This document shows positions 52,634 to 61,541 of a stretch of DNA of 64,000 bases, piece by piece. A program made the translations under genes and the position numbers. Source of the stretch: Streptomyces sp. NBC_01428 (GTDB lineage: Bacteria > Actinomycetota > Actinomycetes > Streptomycetales > Streptomycetaceae); NCBI RefSeq assembly GCF_036231965.1, contig NZ_CP109499.1:8866001-8930000 (forward strand). Reading direction: 5' to 3'. Each line of letters starts with the position of its first letter. Positions within the stretch are counted from its first letter, which is position 1. Under the pieces are notes generated by a model that was not told where the DNA came from, did no database searches, and saw only the letters and a list, made by a program, of their open reading frames with translations.

Positions 52634-53188
52634 CGGCGGTTGGTCCTTCGCGAGGCCACCGGCCTGTTCGCCGCACGCGGGTACGGCCGCGTGACCGTGG
52701 CAGACATCGCCGCGGCGGCTGGAGTTGCCCCAAAGACCGTGTTCGCGAGTGTCGGCAGCAAGGGCGACATCCTCAATCGCATCGTCGACCAAGGCGTAGC
52801 AGCATCGGGGTACGAGAACGCCATGGATGGCCTGCTGGCCCTACGTACGCGGGAGTCGGTGCTCCAGGCGCTGGCCCGCGGAACTCGGGTAGGCAACGAG
52901 AGCCAGTTCTCCGTGCACGAGGCGATCAGGAAAGCACTGCCGGTCCATGAGGATGGCGAGGCGCTGTGGGAACGGGCGACTGCGGCCTACCGGGCCGCAC
53001 TGCGGGAAGCCGCACTCCATCTCCACACACTGGATCCCCCTCCTGCCTTTTCGGTCGAGCGGACGGGCGACCTGCTCTGGTATTGGTTCGGCCCCACCGG
53101 CTGGCGCGTATTGGTGGCGGAGAGCGGCTGGTCCTGGGGCGACGCCGAAGAAGCCCTCTATCGGACCGCCGTGTGCGCAATGGGCTGA
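52607..53188 (+). CDS. TetR family transcriptional regulator
   Basis: A 193-residue regulator if GTG 52607 is used; a TTG at 52640 would avoid overlap with the divergent small gene. The helix-turn-helix is GYGRVTVADIAAAAGVAPKT followed by VFASVGSKGDILNRIVDQ. The C-terminal domain ends DLLWYWFGPTGWRVLVAE, a feature of TetR proteins of the BetI/RutR-like branch. The first helix begins almost at the start, so a few N-terminal residues may have been lost. Confidence 0.75.
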   Translation: MHGRLGDGHRRLVLREATGLFAARGYGRVTVADIAAAAGVAPKTVFASVGSKGDILNRIVDQGVAASGYENAMDGLLALRTRESVLQALARGTRVGNESQFSVHEAIRKALPVHEDGEALWERATAAYRAALREAALHLHTLDPPPAFSVERTGDLLWYWFGPTGWRVLVAESGWSWGDAEEALYRTAVCAMG

Positions 53189-54125
53189 CCTCCGCCCGAC
53201 GCTTCGGCAAGGGAGCGCCTTCCCGTCCTGGCGTTCGTCGTCCCCTTCCAGGCTGACGCCTGACTGCAGACGGCAAGGTTTGCCCTCTTCAGCCCCGGAG
53301 CGGGGCGGCAACCCTTGGCTTGGCCACGAAGGCTGCCGGGCACGTGGAGTGAGTACAAGAGAGGCTGCCGGTAGACCGGTATGGTGCGTGCGCAGGCTGC
53401 GGTAGGGAGGGGACCAGCGGCACGCGGCCGCAGGCCGGAATCCGCGGGAAATAGTGTCCGGCTCACGTATGTCCGACGAGCGGCCCTCCAGAGGTCAGCC
53501 AGATACCGTGCCTCCATGGCGGACGGTAGATCTCACGCAATGTAAGCCCGCCTACTGAGACCGTGCAGCGGTCGCCACAGCCGGTCTCCCAACGGTGGTG
53601 CACAGACCAGCGGCGCGCGCCCGCTTCGTGGGAAGGCTTCCGACTCCGTTCCGGGTTTGGGCGGCCACGCCGTCGAGGAGTAGGCGATGAGCCTATAGGC
53701 GGGTCTCGCTGTCGTTCGTGACCGCTGATGGGAGTGATTCCCCCTAAAGGTATGTGCGAGGACCTCGCTCACTGGTGCAGAGACCGTTTGGCGTCGGAAG
53801 CTGGTTTGAAGGACACGCTCACTGAGGAAATGATGCCTGTGTCCAGGGATCCCAGGAGCCCTCCGCACCTCCGTCGAATGCGCCGTGAGACCTGCCAACG
53901 GGCCGAGCACCGTCGCATTGCGCGGCATCGCGACATTCCCTGGCCCGAGTTCTCCCGCGGCCGCGCGGATGCTGAACACCTCGCCGAGGACCTCTTCGAC
54001 GGCACCGCGGCCCCGATCCCCCGCTGACGATGATGGTGGCCAGGCCGCCTTCGGGTCCGAGGGGTGCGAGCGCGGGGAGGTTTAATGCGGTCGGGTACGA
54101 CACCCAGACCGGAAGGTAGGAAGAC
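53189..54125. other. long region without a supported gene
   Basis: About 940 bases. A frame at 53728-54027 is open but Arg/Glu-rich with no similarity. The ribosome site and probably the promoter of the IclR gene lie at the right end. Otherwise nothing found. Confidence 0.5.
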
Positions 54126-54938
54126 GTGGCGAATGGCCTTTCCCGGCAACACGGCGGGGCGCTGGACGACGATGTGGATGAGCAGGGGGGAGGAGCTCTC
54201 GTACCGGCGGTGTCGCGCACGGTCCGGGTGCTGGACACCCTTGCTCGGAACGTGGGTGGTGCCACGCTCACCGAGCTCGCCAAGAGCTGCTCGCTCGCCA
54301 AGAGCACGGCGTCGAACCTGATTCGGACGATGGTGGCCGAGGGCCTGATCAGCTACGACAGTGAGACTCGGCGCTACAACCTCGGGCCGTTGCTGGTGGA
54401 GTACGGCATCGCGGCGGTGACCCGCACCACGCCGGTCACTGAGGCGCGGCCGTACATGGAGCGGCTCGCCGAGCGGACACAGCTGGCGTGCCTCGCGATC
54501 CAGCCGATGCCCGACGGGCACTTCACGGCGATCGCCAAGATCGAGAGCCGCAAAGACATCAAGATCACGATTGAGATAGGGGCTCGCTTCGATCGGACTG
54601 CGCCGCTGCTCAGCCGACTGATCGCCGCCTGGGACGAGTCCGCGAAGCAGGTCGTGCGACCTGACGGGCCGAGTCGTGCGGAACTGCGCGCCAACGGTTT
54701 TGGGGCCGTCTTCGGTGAGTACCGTCCTGAACTCAATGTCGCGGGTTTCCCGGTCTTCGACCGCGAGGGATACCCCTGCCTGCTGATCACTCTGCTGGGC
54801 ATCGGCGCGGATCTCACGCCGCAGGACGTCGAGGAGCTGGCGGAGTACCTGGTGCTCGCGGCTCGGACCATCACTGCCCGCAGTGGTGGACAGGTGCCGG
54901 CTGACTACCCTGAAACGAGGGAAGAATCTGCCGTCTGA
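54126..54938 (+). CDS. IclR family transcriptional regulator
   Basis: A 270-residue regulator from GTG 54126 (AGGAAG site). The winged helix is VSRTVRVLDTLARNVGGATL then TELAKSCSLAKSTASNLIRT. The effector domain covers the remainder, with TAIAKIESRKDIKITIEIGA and NVAGFPVFDREGYPCLLITL. The glycine-rich head is longer than usual. First gene of the third catabolic region, likely its main regulator; members respond to aromatic or organic acids. Confidence 0.9.
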   Translation: MANGLSRQHGGALDDDVDEQGGGALVPAVSRTVRVLDTLARNVGGATLTELAKSCSLAKSTASNLIRTMVAEGLISYDSETRRYNLGPLLVEYGIAAVTRTTPVTEARPYMERLAERTQLACLAIQPMPDGHFTAIAKIESRKDIKITIEIGARFDRTAPLLSRLIAAWDESAKQVVRPDGPSRAELRANGFGAVFGEYRPELNVAGFPVFDREGYPCLLITLLGIGADLTPQDVEELAEYLVLAARTITARSGGQVPADYPETREESAV

Positions 54939-55047
54939 GCAGGGTTTCGTATGACTTGCGCTGTTTTGTGCGGGGGTAGTGCGGCGGTCCGGCCGAGTCG
55001 GTCCGGGTGCCTTGACGGCGCAGGTGACGGGGTGCAGGATCGGGTCC

Positions 55048-55677
55048 ATGGAAACTAATTCAGTTTCCGGCGTTTCCACGGATGACGCGCAGCGTGCCGA
55101 TCTCATCGTGGAAGCCGCCGGCCGGCTCTTCTTCGCGCCGGGCTGCCCGCGGGTGAGTATGGACGACCTCGCTCGCGAGCTAGGCATGAGCAAGAAGACG
55201 ATCTACCGCCATTTCCCCGACAAGCGCAGCCTGCTGGCCGCGGTCCTCGACCGGAAGTTCGCCTCTGTGGAGCGCTCTCTGATCGCTGCTGTGGAGGGCG
55301 CCGAGGGGCAACCGCTGGACGTCCGCATACAACGGTTCCTGATCGCGGCGGGCAGTGAGCTGGACAAGCTCGGGGCGGCTCAGCTCGCTTTGGGCCGGGG
55401 CGACGCCATGTTGCGCGAGTACGTGGAACAGCGGGTGGACGCGGTCATCTACCGCCGGCTCGACGAGTTGCTCGTGGACGGTCACCGGCAAGGGGTGCTG
55501 CCCGCACCGCCGGAGCTGCTCAGTGCGATCATCTCCGGCGCGCTCGAACGGTTGCTCACCTCGCAGCTGCCCCGTGAACTCGACTGGACTGCGGCCGATC
55601 TCCTGCGGGCGACCGTCGATACGGTGCTGTTCGGGGCGATCCACTCCGGGGACCACGCCGTCGACGATGCGCCATAG
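55048..55677 (+). CDS. TetR family transcriptional regulator
   Basis: A 209-residue regulator from ATG 55048: ADLIVEAAGRLFFAPGCPRV, SMDDLARELGMSKKTIYRHF and PDKRSLLAAVLDRKF form the DNA-binding domain. A palindrome overlaps its start codon, suggesting tight self-repression. It lies between IclR and the catabolic genes. Confidence 0.9.
   Translation: METNSVSGVSTDDAQRADLIVEAAGRLFFAPGCPRVSMDDLARELGMSKKTIYRHFPDKRSLLAAVLDRKFASVERSLIAAVEGAEGQPLDVRIQRFLIAAGSELDKLGAAQLALGRGDAMLREYVEQRVDAVIYRRLDELLVDGHRQGVLPAPPELLSAIISGALERLLTSQLPRELDWTAADLLRATVDTVLFGAIHSGDHAVDDAP
55050..55068. promoter_or_regulatory. palindrome over the TetR start codon
   Basis: GGAAACT, five bases, AGTTTCC, with perfect arms. It begins at the third base of the ATG. 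A repressor bound here would block transcript elongation or initiation of its own gene. Confidence 0.55.
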
Positions 55678-56087
55678 CGTGCTGGCGTTCCGAGCATCCG
55701 TGGCGACGGTCCGGGACTGGCCCGTGGCAGGGGGCGGCACGTCACCGTGACGAGCCGTTGAGTCTGTGGGGCGCCGAGCGACCTGTGACCACGGGATGTC
55801 CTCGGGCGTCCACACTGCCCCGCTGGGCCTGAGCCTGGGCCGGCGAGGGCGCCGCGACAGACGACCGGTGCGTCCTGAATCTCGTGCGTCGAACTGCCGC
55901 GAGCGCCCGCCGGTTGCGTGCCCTCCCCGGTCGGTAGGCGATTCCTCGAGTTCCGTCACGGCTGCGGTCGGTGGCGACTTGCCGGGTGCGACATTCTCGG
56001 GCCCGCCCGTCGTCGTCCCTGCCTGTCGCGGTTCGGCCGCGGGAGGGAGGGCGACCTGGTGATGGGACAGATGAAAGGAGGACGCTC
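55678..56087. other. intergenic; only a ribosome site recognised
   Basis: About 410 bases without a supported gene. An AAAGGAGG site lies just before ATG 56088. Confidence 0.5.
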
Positions 56088-56966
56088 ATGCACACGATCG
56101 ATCTCGCCTACGTGGGGCGTGGCCCGCACGAGGAACTCGTCGCGTACGTCGCCGACCAACAGGACTACTACGCGGACGAAGGCGTCCACGTCGCCTTGCG
56201 CGACGGCTGTGTCTGGGATCCGGAACGGCTGCGCCGTGGCGCTGTCATCGGGCTCGGGCGAACCCTGCTCTCCCGGCTCGTCAGTGGCATCCCCTGGGTC
56301 GCGCTGAACGTCAACACTCAGCGCCCGCAGTTCTGGTTCCTCGCCCGCTCGGGTCTGAACTCCCTTGCGGATTTGGCCGGTCGACGGCTGGCGCTGCATC
56401 CCGCCCATACCGGGCCCGGGTGCATCGCCCGCATCATCCTGCGCGAGGCCGGACTCGACCCGGACCGCGACGTGCTTTCCGTCGTCCGTTCGCCGGGCAA
56501 CTACGGCATGGACCTGCGCCGGCTGCGCGACGGCACGATCGACGCAGCGGTGGTCGGCGACACGATGGCCCTGGAGGCGGTGGCGGCCGAGAACGGATGG
56601 CAGGTGTTGGCCTTCGCCGGAGATCACTTCCAGATTCCCACCGTGGGCGTGGCCGTCGACCCCACGTACATCCGTCCGGACGACCCGGCGGTCCAGGCCC
56701 TGGTACGGGCCCACCGGCGAGCCCTGCGATTGATCCAGAACGAACCCGACATCGCCCAGCGGTATCTCCACGGCTTTCTCGGCGGACACACGCCGGAGGA
56801 GGCCCGAGCGCACTACGAGAAGTTCATAGCCCCGCACTTCAGCACCGACGGCCAAGCCGACCTCGTGGTCGGCGACGCCGCCATCACCGCGGTCGCCGCC
56901 GAACTGGGCGTCCCCGCCACATTCACCGCATCGGACTTCTTCCGCACCACGCAGGCTGTGGCCTAG
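56088..56966 (+). CDS. NMT1/THI5-like periplasmic-binding-fold protein without signal peptide
   Basis: A 292-residue protein with a type 2 binding-protein fold: IDLAYVGRGPHEELVAYVAD, NSLADLAGRRLALHPAHTGP, GCIARIILREAGLDPDRDVL and GTIDAAVVGDTMALEAVAAE. The start ATG 56088 has AAAGGAGG and no signal peptide or lipobox follows, so the protein is cytoplasmic. No ABC permease or ATPase is near. It may therefore be an enzyme using this fold, as 4,5-dihydroxyphthalate decarboxylase does, or a cytosolic ligand carrier. The C-terminal part (ARAHYEKFIAPHFSTDG) fits binding proteins of this family. Confidence 0.75.
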   Translation: MHTIDLAYVGRGPHEELVAYVADQQDYYADEGVHVALRDGCVWDPERLRRGAVIGLGRTLLSRLVSGIPWVALNVNTQRPQFWFLARSGLNSLADLAGRRLALHPAHTGPGCIARIILREAGLDPDRDVLSVVRSPGNYGMDLRRLRDGTIDAAVVGDTMALEAVAAENGWQVLAFAGDHFQIPTVGVAVDPTYIRPDDPAVQALVRAHRRALRLIQNEPDIAQRYLHGFLGGHTPEEARAHYEKFIAPHFSTDGQADLVVGDAAITAVAAELGVPATFTASDFFRTTQAVA

Positions 56967-57076
56967 CCCCGGCCCCACGCAAGTCGCCGCAGGGGTGGCT
57001 GAGCGGTCGCCGCCCGCAGTGTTCGACAGCGGGCGTGTGGCGACGCATTGTCGGAGGAGTACAGAGAGGTCGGCTC

Positions 57077-57379
57077 GTGAAAGAGTTTTTGGTAGAGGTC
57101 ACCACCGCGATTCCCGAAGGAACGGATCCGGCCGAGGTGGACCGGCGTCGCACCGCTGAGGCCGCTCGGGCCCGGGAGCTCATCGCCATGGGCCACTTGG
57201 TCCGGCTCTGGCGACCGGTGGGCGAGATGCGCAGCATCGCCCTGTGGCGCGCGGTCGACGAGGCTGAACTGTACGACAAGGTCCTCAACACGCTGCCGTT
57301 GTGGCCGTGGATGACCGGGACCGTCACCGCTGTCGAGTCCCATCCGAACGACCCGGGCAGGGCGGACGCCACTTCCTGA
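57077..57379 (+). CDS. muconolactone delta-isomerase-like protein
   Basis: A 100-residue single-domain protein from GTG 57077: KEFLVEVTTAIPEGTDPAEV, RTAEAARARELIAMGHLVRL and NTLPLWPWMTGTVTAVESHP. Length, LxxxGxLxRLWR-like centre and LPLWPW near the end are those of CatC, which isomerises muconolactone in the catechol ortho-cleavage route. No CatA or CatB is here, so it probably isomerises a related lactone. Confidence 0.82.
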   Translation: MKEFLVEVTTAIPEGTDPAEVDRRRTAEAARARELIAMGHLVRLWRPVGEMRSIALWRAVDEAELYDKVLNTLPLWPWMTGTVTAVESHPNDPGRADATS

Positions 57380-57956
57380 GGGCGTGTCCGAGGTTTCTCC
57401 GTCCCTCGGCGGTTCCTTCTCGCCCAGCCCCGACTGCTCCCGGCATGGCCTGTGTGGAGCTACGCGGTCCTGTTGAAGTCGGCGCCCGGGGCAGGCTGTG
57501 CTGGACTCCGCGAGGCCTGGCCCAGGTTGCCGAACCACGCCGTCGTACGCCCGACAGTGAGTGAGGACACGGTCTCCTGTCGGTACGGTGCGCTGTCGCA
57601 TCGGCCTGAACTGTTATGAGCGCAGCGGTAGTTGGCGGGTGCGCGGGCGCCCGGTCAATGCACCCGGTCGATGCCGTCGCGCTGCCCTCCGGGCCCCGTC
57701 ATGCCCGACTGCCTTCGCAGGCCACGCCGTTCGACGTGGCCGATAGCGTCCGTCCGGCGATTGCCTTGCTGCGCCGGTGACATGGGCTTGCGGCTCGGAT
57801 TTCTGGTCACCTCCCGGGTTCCGGCCGACGCCAGATTCGGCCCGGGAAAGCCGACCTCGGCCCGGCCACAGGTTTCTTGACGTAAGGGCGACCCGTACTT
57901 ACAGTCGTCCACAATGCTGATCTGAGTTCGAGATAATGAACAAAGGTGGTCCCGTG
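57380..57956. other. intergenic with promoter
   Basis: About 575 bases with no gene. It includes the promoter at 57877-57905 that should drive the CoA-transferase operon. Confidence 0.55.
57877..57905 (+). promoter_or_regulatory. sigma-70-type promoter of the third catabolic operon
   Basis: TTGACG at 57877-57882 and TACAGT at 57900-57905 with a 17-base spacer. GTAAG and CTTAC half-sites (57882-57886, 57898-57902) form a small inverted repeat over the promoter, a possible regulator site. Transcription would start about 45 bases before the first codon. Confidence 0.6.
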
Positions 57957-59147
57957 ATGGCCCAGGCTAAAGCGCTGCTGGGGACGCGTGTGATCGACGC
58001 CGCCACGATGGTGGCGGGCCCGCTGGGCGCGTCGATCCTGGCGGACTTCGGTGCGGACGTCGTGAAAGTGGAGCCCATCACGGGTGACGAATCTCGAACC
58101 TTCGGGCCAGGTCGTGACGGTATGAGCGGTGTGTACTCCGGGGTCAACCGGAACAAGCGGGCGATCGCACTGGACCTACGCGCCGAGGACGGGCGGGAGC
58201 TCTTTCACGAACTGTGCGCGGGGGCCGACGTGTTGATCGAGAACATGCTGCCCGGCGTGCGGGAACGGTTCGGCCTGACTCCGGAGGCCCTTCGCAAGCG
58301 TCACCCGCACCTAATCTGCCTCAACGTGAGCGGGTACGGCGAGAGCGGGCCACTGGCCGGAAGGCCGGCGATGGATCCCGTGGCTCAGGCGCTCACCGGC
58401 CTCATGCACGCCACCGGCGACGAGGGCGGCGCGGCCACCAAGGCGGGCCCGCCCATCGCGGACAGCGCGGCCGGCTACCTGATCGCCATCGCGGCCTTGG
58501 TAGCCCTGCTGGCCAAGCAGCGGACCGGAGCCGGACAGGACGGGTCCGTATCGCTGATGGGCTCGCTGTTCCATCTTCAGACACCGTGGCTGGGTCAGTA
58601 CCTGCTGGCCGATCACGTGCCGTCGCGCGTCGGCAACGCGAGCGCCTTCTACGCCCCGTACAACGCCTACCCGACACGGGACGGCGGATCCGTGCACGTG
58701 GTGGCCTTCAATGACCGTCACTTCGCACGACTGGCGCAGGTGGTGGACGAGCGGCTCCTCGACGACGAGCGATTCGCTGGGGCCGCGAGCCGACTGGCCC
58801 ATCGGGAGGAGCTCGACGCGGCGGTGGCCCCGTGGTTCGCCGACCGCGACCGTGACGACGTCGTCACACTCCTCAGCGAGCAGAACATCATCTGTGCCCC
58901 GGTGCTGGCTTACGACGAGGCCGTGGCACATCCCCAGATCCGTGCGCTCGACCTGGTGGTCGACATCGAGCACAGCACCCTCGGCCCACTCCAAGTGCCT
59001 GGCATCCCCATCAAGTTGTCGGACACCCCTGGGCGTGTGGAACGGCCGCCGACATCACTGGGCGAGCACACGACCGAGCTGCTCGCGGAACTCGGACACG
59101 ACAACCAGGACATCGCGCGTCTTCTCGCGGCGCGGGTCGTCCGCTGA
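57957..59147 (+). CDS. class III CoA-transferase (CaiB/BaiF family)
   Basis: A 396-residue enzyme. VIDAATMVAGPLGASILADF, ADVVKVEPITGDESR and NKRAIALDLRAEDGRELFHE are typical. The catalytic Asp is in LAGRPAMDPVAQALTG. It moves CoA between acids, usually from succinyl- or acetyl-CoA. ATG 57957 has GGTGG at a good distance; ATG 57936 has none. It opens a tight operon (28 bases to the next gene). Confidence 0.93.
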   Translation: MAQAKALLGTRVIDAATMVAGPLGASILADFGADVVKVEPITGDESRTFGPGRDGMSGVYSGVNRNKRAIALDLRAEDGRELFHELCAGADVLIENMLPGVRERFGLTPEALRKRHPHLICLNVSGYGESGPLAGRPAMDPVAQALTGLMHATGDEGGAATKAGPPIADSAAGYLIAIAALVALLAKQRTGAGQDGSVSLMGSLFHLQTPWLGQYLLADHVPSRVGNASAFYAPYNAYPTRDGGSVHVVAFNDRHFARLAQVVDERLLDDERFAGAASRLAHREELDAAVAPWFADRDRDDVVTLLSEQNIICAPVLAYDEAVAHPQIRALDLVVDIEHSTLGPLQVPGIPIKLSDTPGRVERPPTSLGEHTTELLAELGHDNQDIARLLAARVVR

Positions 59148-59175
59148 CGTCGAAACTCAGACGAAGGAGCATCAC

Positions 59176-60063
59176 ATGAAGGTTGGTATCAGGATCCCCG
59201 GCGCCGGACCGTGGGCGGGGCCGGACGCGATCAGCGAGGTCTCCCGCTACGCGGAGAAGATCGGCTTCGACTCGTTGTGGATGACCGATCACGTGGCGCT
59301 GCCCACAAAGGTGGAGACCCCCTATCCGTACACGACGGACGGCAAGTTCCTCTGGTCGCCCGAGACGCCGTACCTGGACTGCCTGACGGCCCTGACCTGG
59401 GCGGCGGCGGCTACGGAGACCGTCGAACTCGGCACCTCCTGTCTGATCCTTCCCTGGCGGCCACTGGTACCGACGTCGAAGACGCTGGTGAGCATCGACG
59501 TCCTGTCCAAGGGCCGGCTGTCCGTCGCCATCGGCGTCGGGTGGATGAAGGAACAGTTCGCGGCCCTGGGCGCGCCCTTCAAGGACCGGGGGCGCCGTGT
59601 GACCGAGATGGTCAACGCGATGCGGCAGATGTGGGCCGACGACGAGGTGGACTTCGACGGCGAGTTCTACAACCTGCACGACTTCAAGATGTATCCGAAG
59701 CCCGTACGCGGCACCATCCCGATCTGGTTCGCCGGCTACAGCGAGGCGTCACTGCGCCGCATAGCCGCCATCGGGGACGGCTGGCATCCGCTGGCGGTCG
59801 GCCCCGAGGAATACGCCGGCCACCTCGCCACCCTCCGCAGGTACGTCGAGGAGGCAGGCCGTGACATGGGCGAGATCACGCTGACGGCGAGGCCGCTGCG
59901 CAAGGCCCCGTACAACGCCGAAACCATCGAGGCGTACGGCGACCTCGGTGTCACTCACTTCATCTGCGACACATCCTTCGAGCACGCCACGCTCGACTCC
60001 GCGATGGAGGAACTCCAGGCACTCGCCGAGGACGTCCTGCCGACCGCCCACCGCCTTCCCTGA
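59176..60063 (+). CDS. LLM-class (F420/FMN) oxidoreductase
   Basis: A 295-residue luciferase-like barrel protein: MKVGIRIPGAGPWAGPDAIS, AEKIGFDSLWMTDHV, VELGTSCLILPWRPLVPTSK and LSVAIGVGWMKEQFAALGAP. These are features of F420-dependent actinobacterial members, though FMN use is not excluded. GAAGGAG precedes ATG 59176. Probably oxidises or hydroxylates a CoA-bound or free intermediate. Confidence 0.9.
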   Translation: MKVGIRIPGAGPWAGPDAISEVSRYAEKIGFDSLWMTDHVALPTKVETPYPYTTDGKFLWSPETPYLDCLTALTWAAAATETVELGTSCLILPWRPLVPTSKTLVSIDVLSKGRLSVAIGVGWMKEQFAALGAPFKDRGRRVTEMVNAMRQMWADDEVDFDGEFYNLHDFKMYPKPVRGTIPIWFAGYSEASLRRIAAIGDGWHPLAVGPEEYAGHLATLRRYVEEAGRDMGEITLTARPLRKAPYNAETIEAYGDLGVTHFICDTSFEHATLDSAMEELQALAEDVLPTAHRLP

Positions 60064-60086
60064 CCCCCGAGCGAAGGAGACCGATC

Positions 60087-61541
60087 GTGCGTGCTCTGAC
60101 TTCCCATGTCCCGCTGGTCATCGGTGACCAGCTTGCCTCGGCTTCGACAGGGGCGACCTTCGACAGCGTCAACCCGGCCGACGGCACCGTCATCGCGACG
60201 GTCGCCGAGGCCACGGCGGACGACGTCGCCCGTGCCGTCGAGGCCGCGCGCGCCGGCGCCACGGTGTGGCAGCGGATGCGGCCGTCCCAACGAACGCGCC
60301 TGATGCTGCGCTACGCGGCGCTGATCGAGGCGAACAAGGAACAACTCGCCGAGCTGCAGACCCGCGACATGGGCAAGCCCATCCGTGAGTCGCTCTCGAT
60401 CGACCTGCCCATCATGGTCGAGACCCTCGAGTACTTCGCCGGCCTGGTGACGAAGATCGAAGGGCGGACCACTCAGGCGCCCGGGCGGTTCCTCAACTAC
60501 ACCGTGCGCGAGCCGATCGGTGTGGTCGGGGCCATCACTCCGTGGAACTTCCCTGCCGTACAGACCATCTGGAAGATCGCACCCGCCCTGGCCATGGGCA
60601 ACGCCATCGTCCTCAAGCCCGCCCAACTCGCCCCGCTCGTACCGGTCGCACTGGGTGAGCTGGCGCTGGAGGCGGGAATCCCCGCCGGTGTGGTCAACGT
60701 CTTGCCCGGCCGGGGCTCGGTTGCCGGAAACGCGCTCGTCCGCAACGCGCACGTCGGCAAGATCACCTTCACCGGGTCCACCGAGGTGGGCCAGGAGATA
60801 GGCCGGATGGCTGCGGACCGGCTCATCACCACCTCCCTGGAACTCGGCGGGAAGTCCGCCCTGGTCGCGTTCTCCGACGCCTCCCCGAAGACGATCGCCG
60901 ACGTGGCCTTTACGGCCATGTACGGCAACCAGGGCGAGACCTGCACCGCGCCCAGCCGGCTACTGGTCGAGAGGCCGATCTACGACGAGGTCGTCGAGCT
61001 GGTCAAGGCCCGGGTGGAGGCCGCCAAGGTCGGTGACCCGCTCGACCCGGAGACGGAGATCGGCCCGCTCATCAACGCGGTGCAGCGCGACTCGGTCCAC
61101 TCCTACGTCCTCTCCGGCGTGCAAGAGGGCGCGGTCCTGCTGTCCGGAAGCACCGAAACACCGCAGGACCGCCCCGGTCAGGGCTTCTTCTACCGGCCCG
61201 CGTTGTTCGGTGACGTCACCGCGGACATGCGGATAGCGCGCGAGGAGATCTTCGGACCCGTACTCGGCGTGCTGCCGTTCGAAGGCGAGAAGCAGGCGCT
61301 GGCCTTGGCGAACGACACGATCTATGGCCTCGCCGCCGGTGTCTTCACCCGCGACGTGGGCCGGGCACTGCGCTTCGCCGGGACTCTGGACGCAGGGAAC
61401 GTGTGGATCAACAGCTGGGGCGTACTCAACCCCGCCTCGCCGTACAGAGGGTTCCGGCACAGCGGCCACGGCAGCGACCTCGGTCAGAGCGCGATCGAGA
61501 GTTTCACGAAGGAGAAGAGCATATGGGCGCGGCTGGACTAG
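60087..61541 (+). CDS. aldehyde dehydrogenase
   Basis: A 484-residue NAD(P)-dependent ALDH from GTG 60087 (GAAGGAG site). Key parts: VVGAITPWNFPAVQTIWKIA, cofactor loop FTGSTEVGQEIGR, catalytic Glu in LELGGKSALV and catalytic Cys in NQGETCTAPSR. Oxidises an aldehyde to an acid, which the overlapping acyl-CoA ligase could then activate. Stop overlaps the ligase start by 19 bases. Confidence 0.95.
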   Translation: MRALTSHVPLVIGDQLASASTGATFDSVNPADGTVIATVAEATADDVARAVEAARAGATVWQRMRPSQRTRLMLRYAALIEANKEQLAELQTRDMGKPIRESLSIDLPIMVETLEYFAGLVTKIEGRTTQAPGRFLNYTVREPIGVVGAITPWNFPAVQTIWKIAPALAMGNAIVLKPAQLAPLVPVALGELALEAGIPAGVVNVLPGRGSVAGNALVRNAHVGKITFTGSTEVGQEIGRMAADRLITTSLELGGKSALVAFSDASPKTIADVAFTAMYGNQGETCTAPSRLLVERPIYDEVVELVKARVEAAKVGDPLDPETEIGPLINAVQRDSVHSYVLSGVQEGAVLLSGSTETPQDRPGQGFFYRPALFGDVTADMRIAREEIFGPVLGVLPFEGEKQALALANDTIYGLAAGVFTRDVGRALRFAGTLDAGNVWINSWGVLNPASPYRGFRHSGHGSDLGQSAIESFTKEKSIWARLD

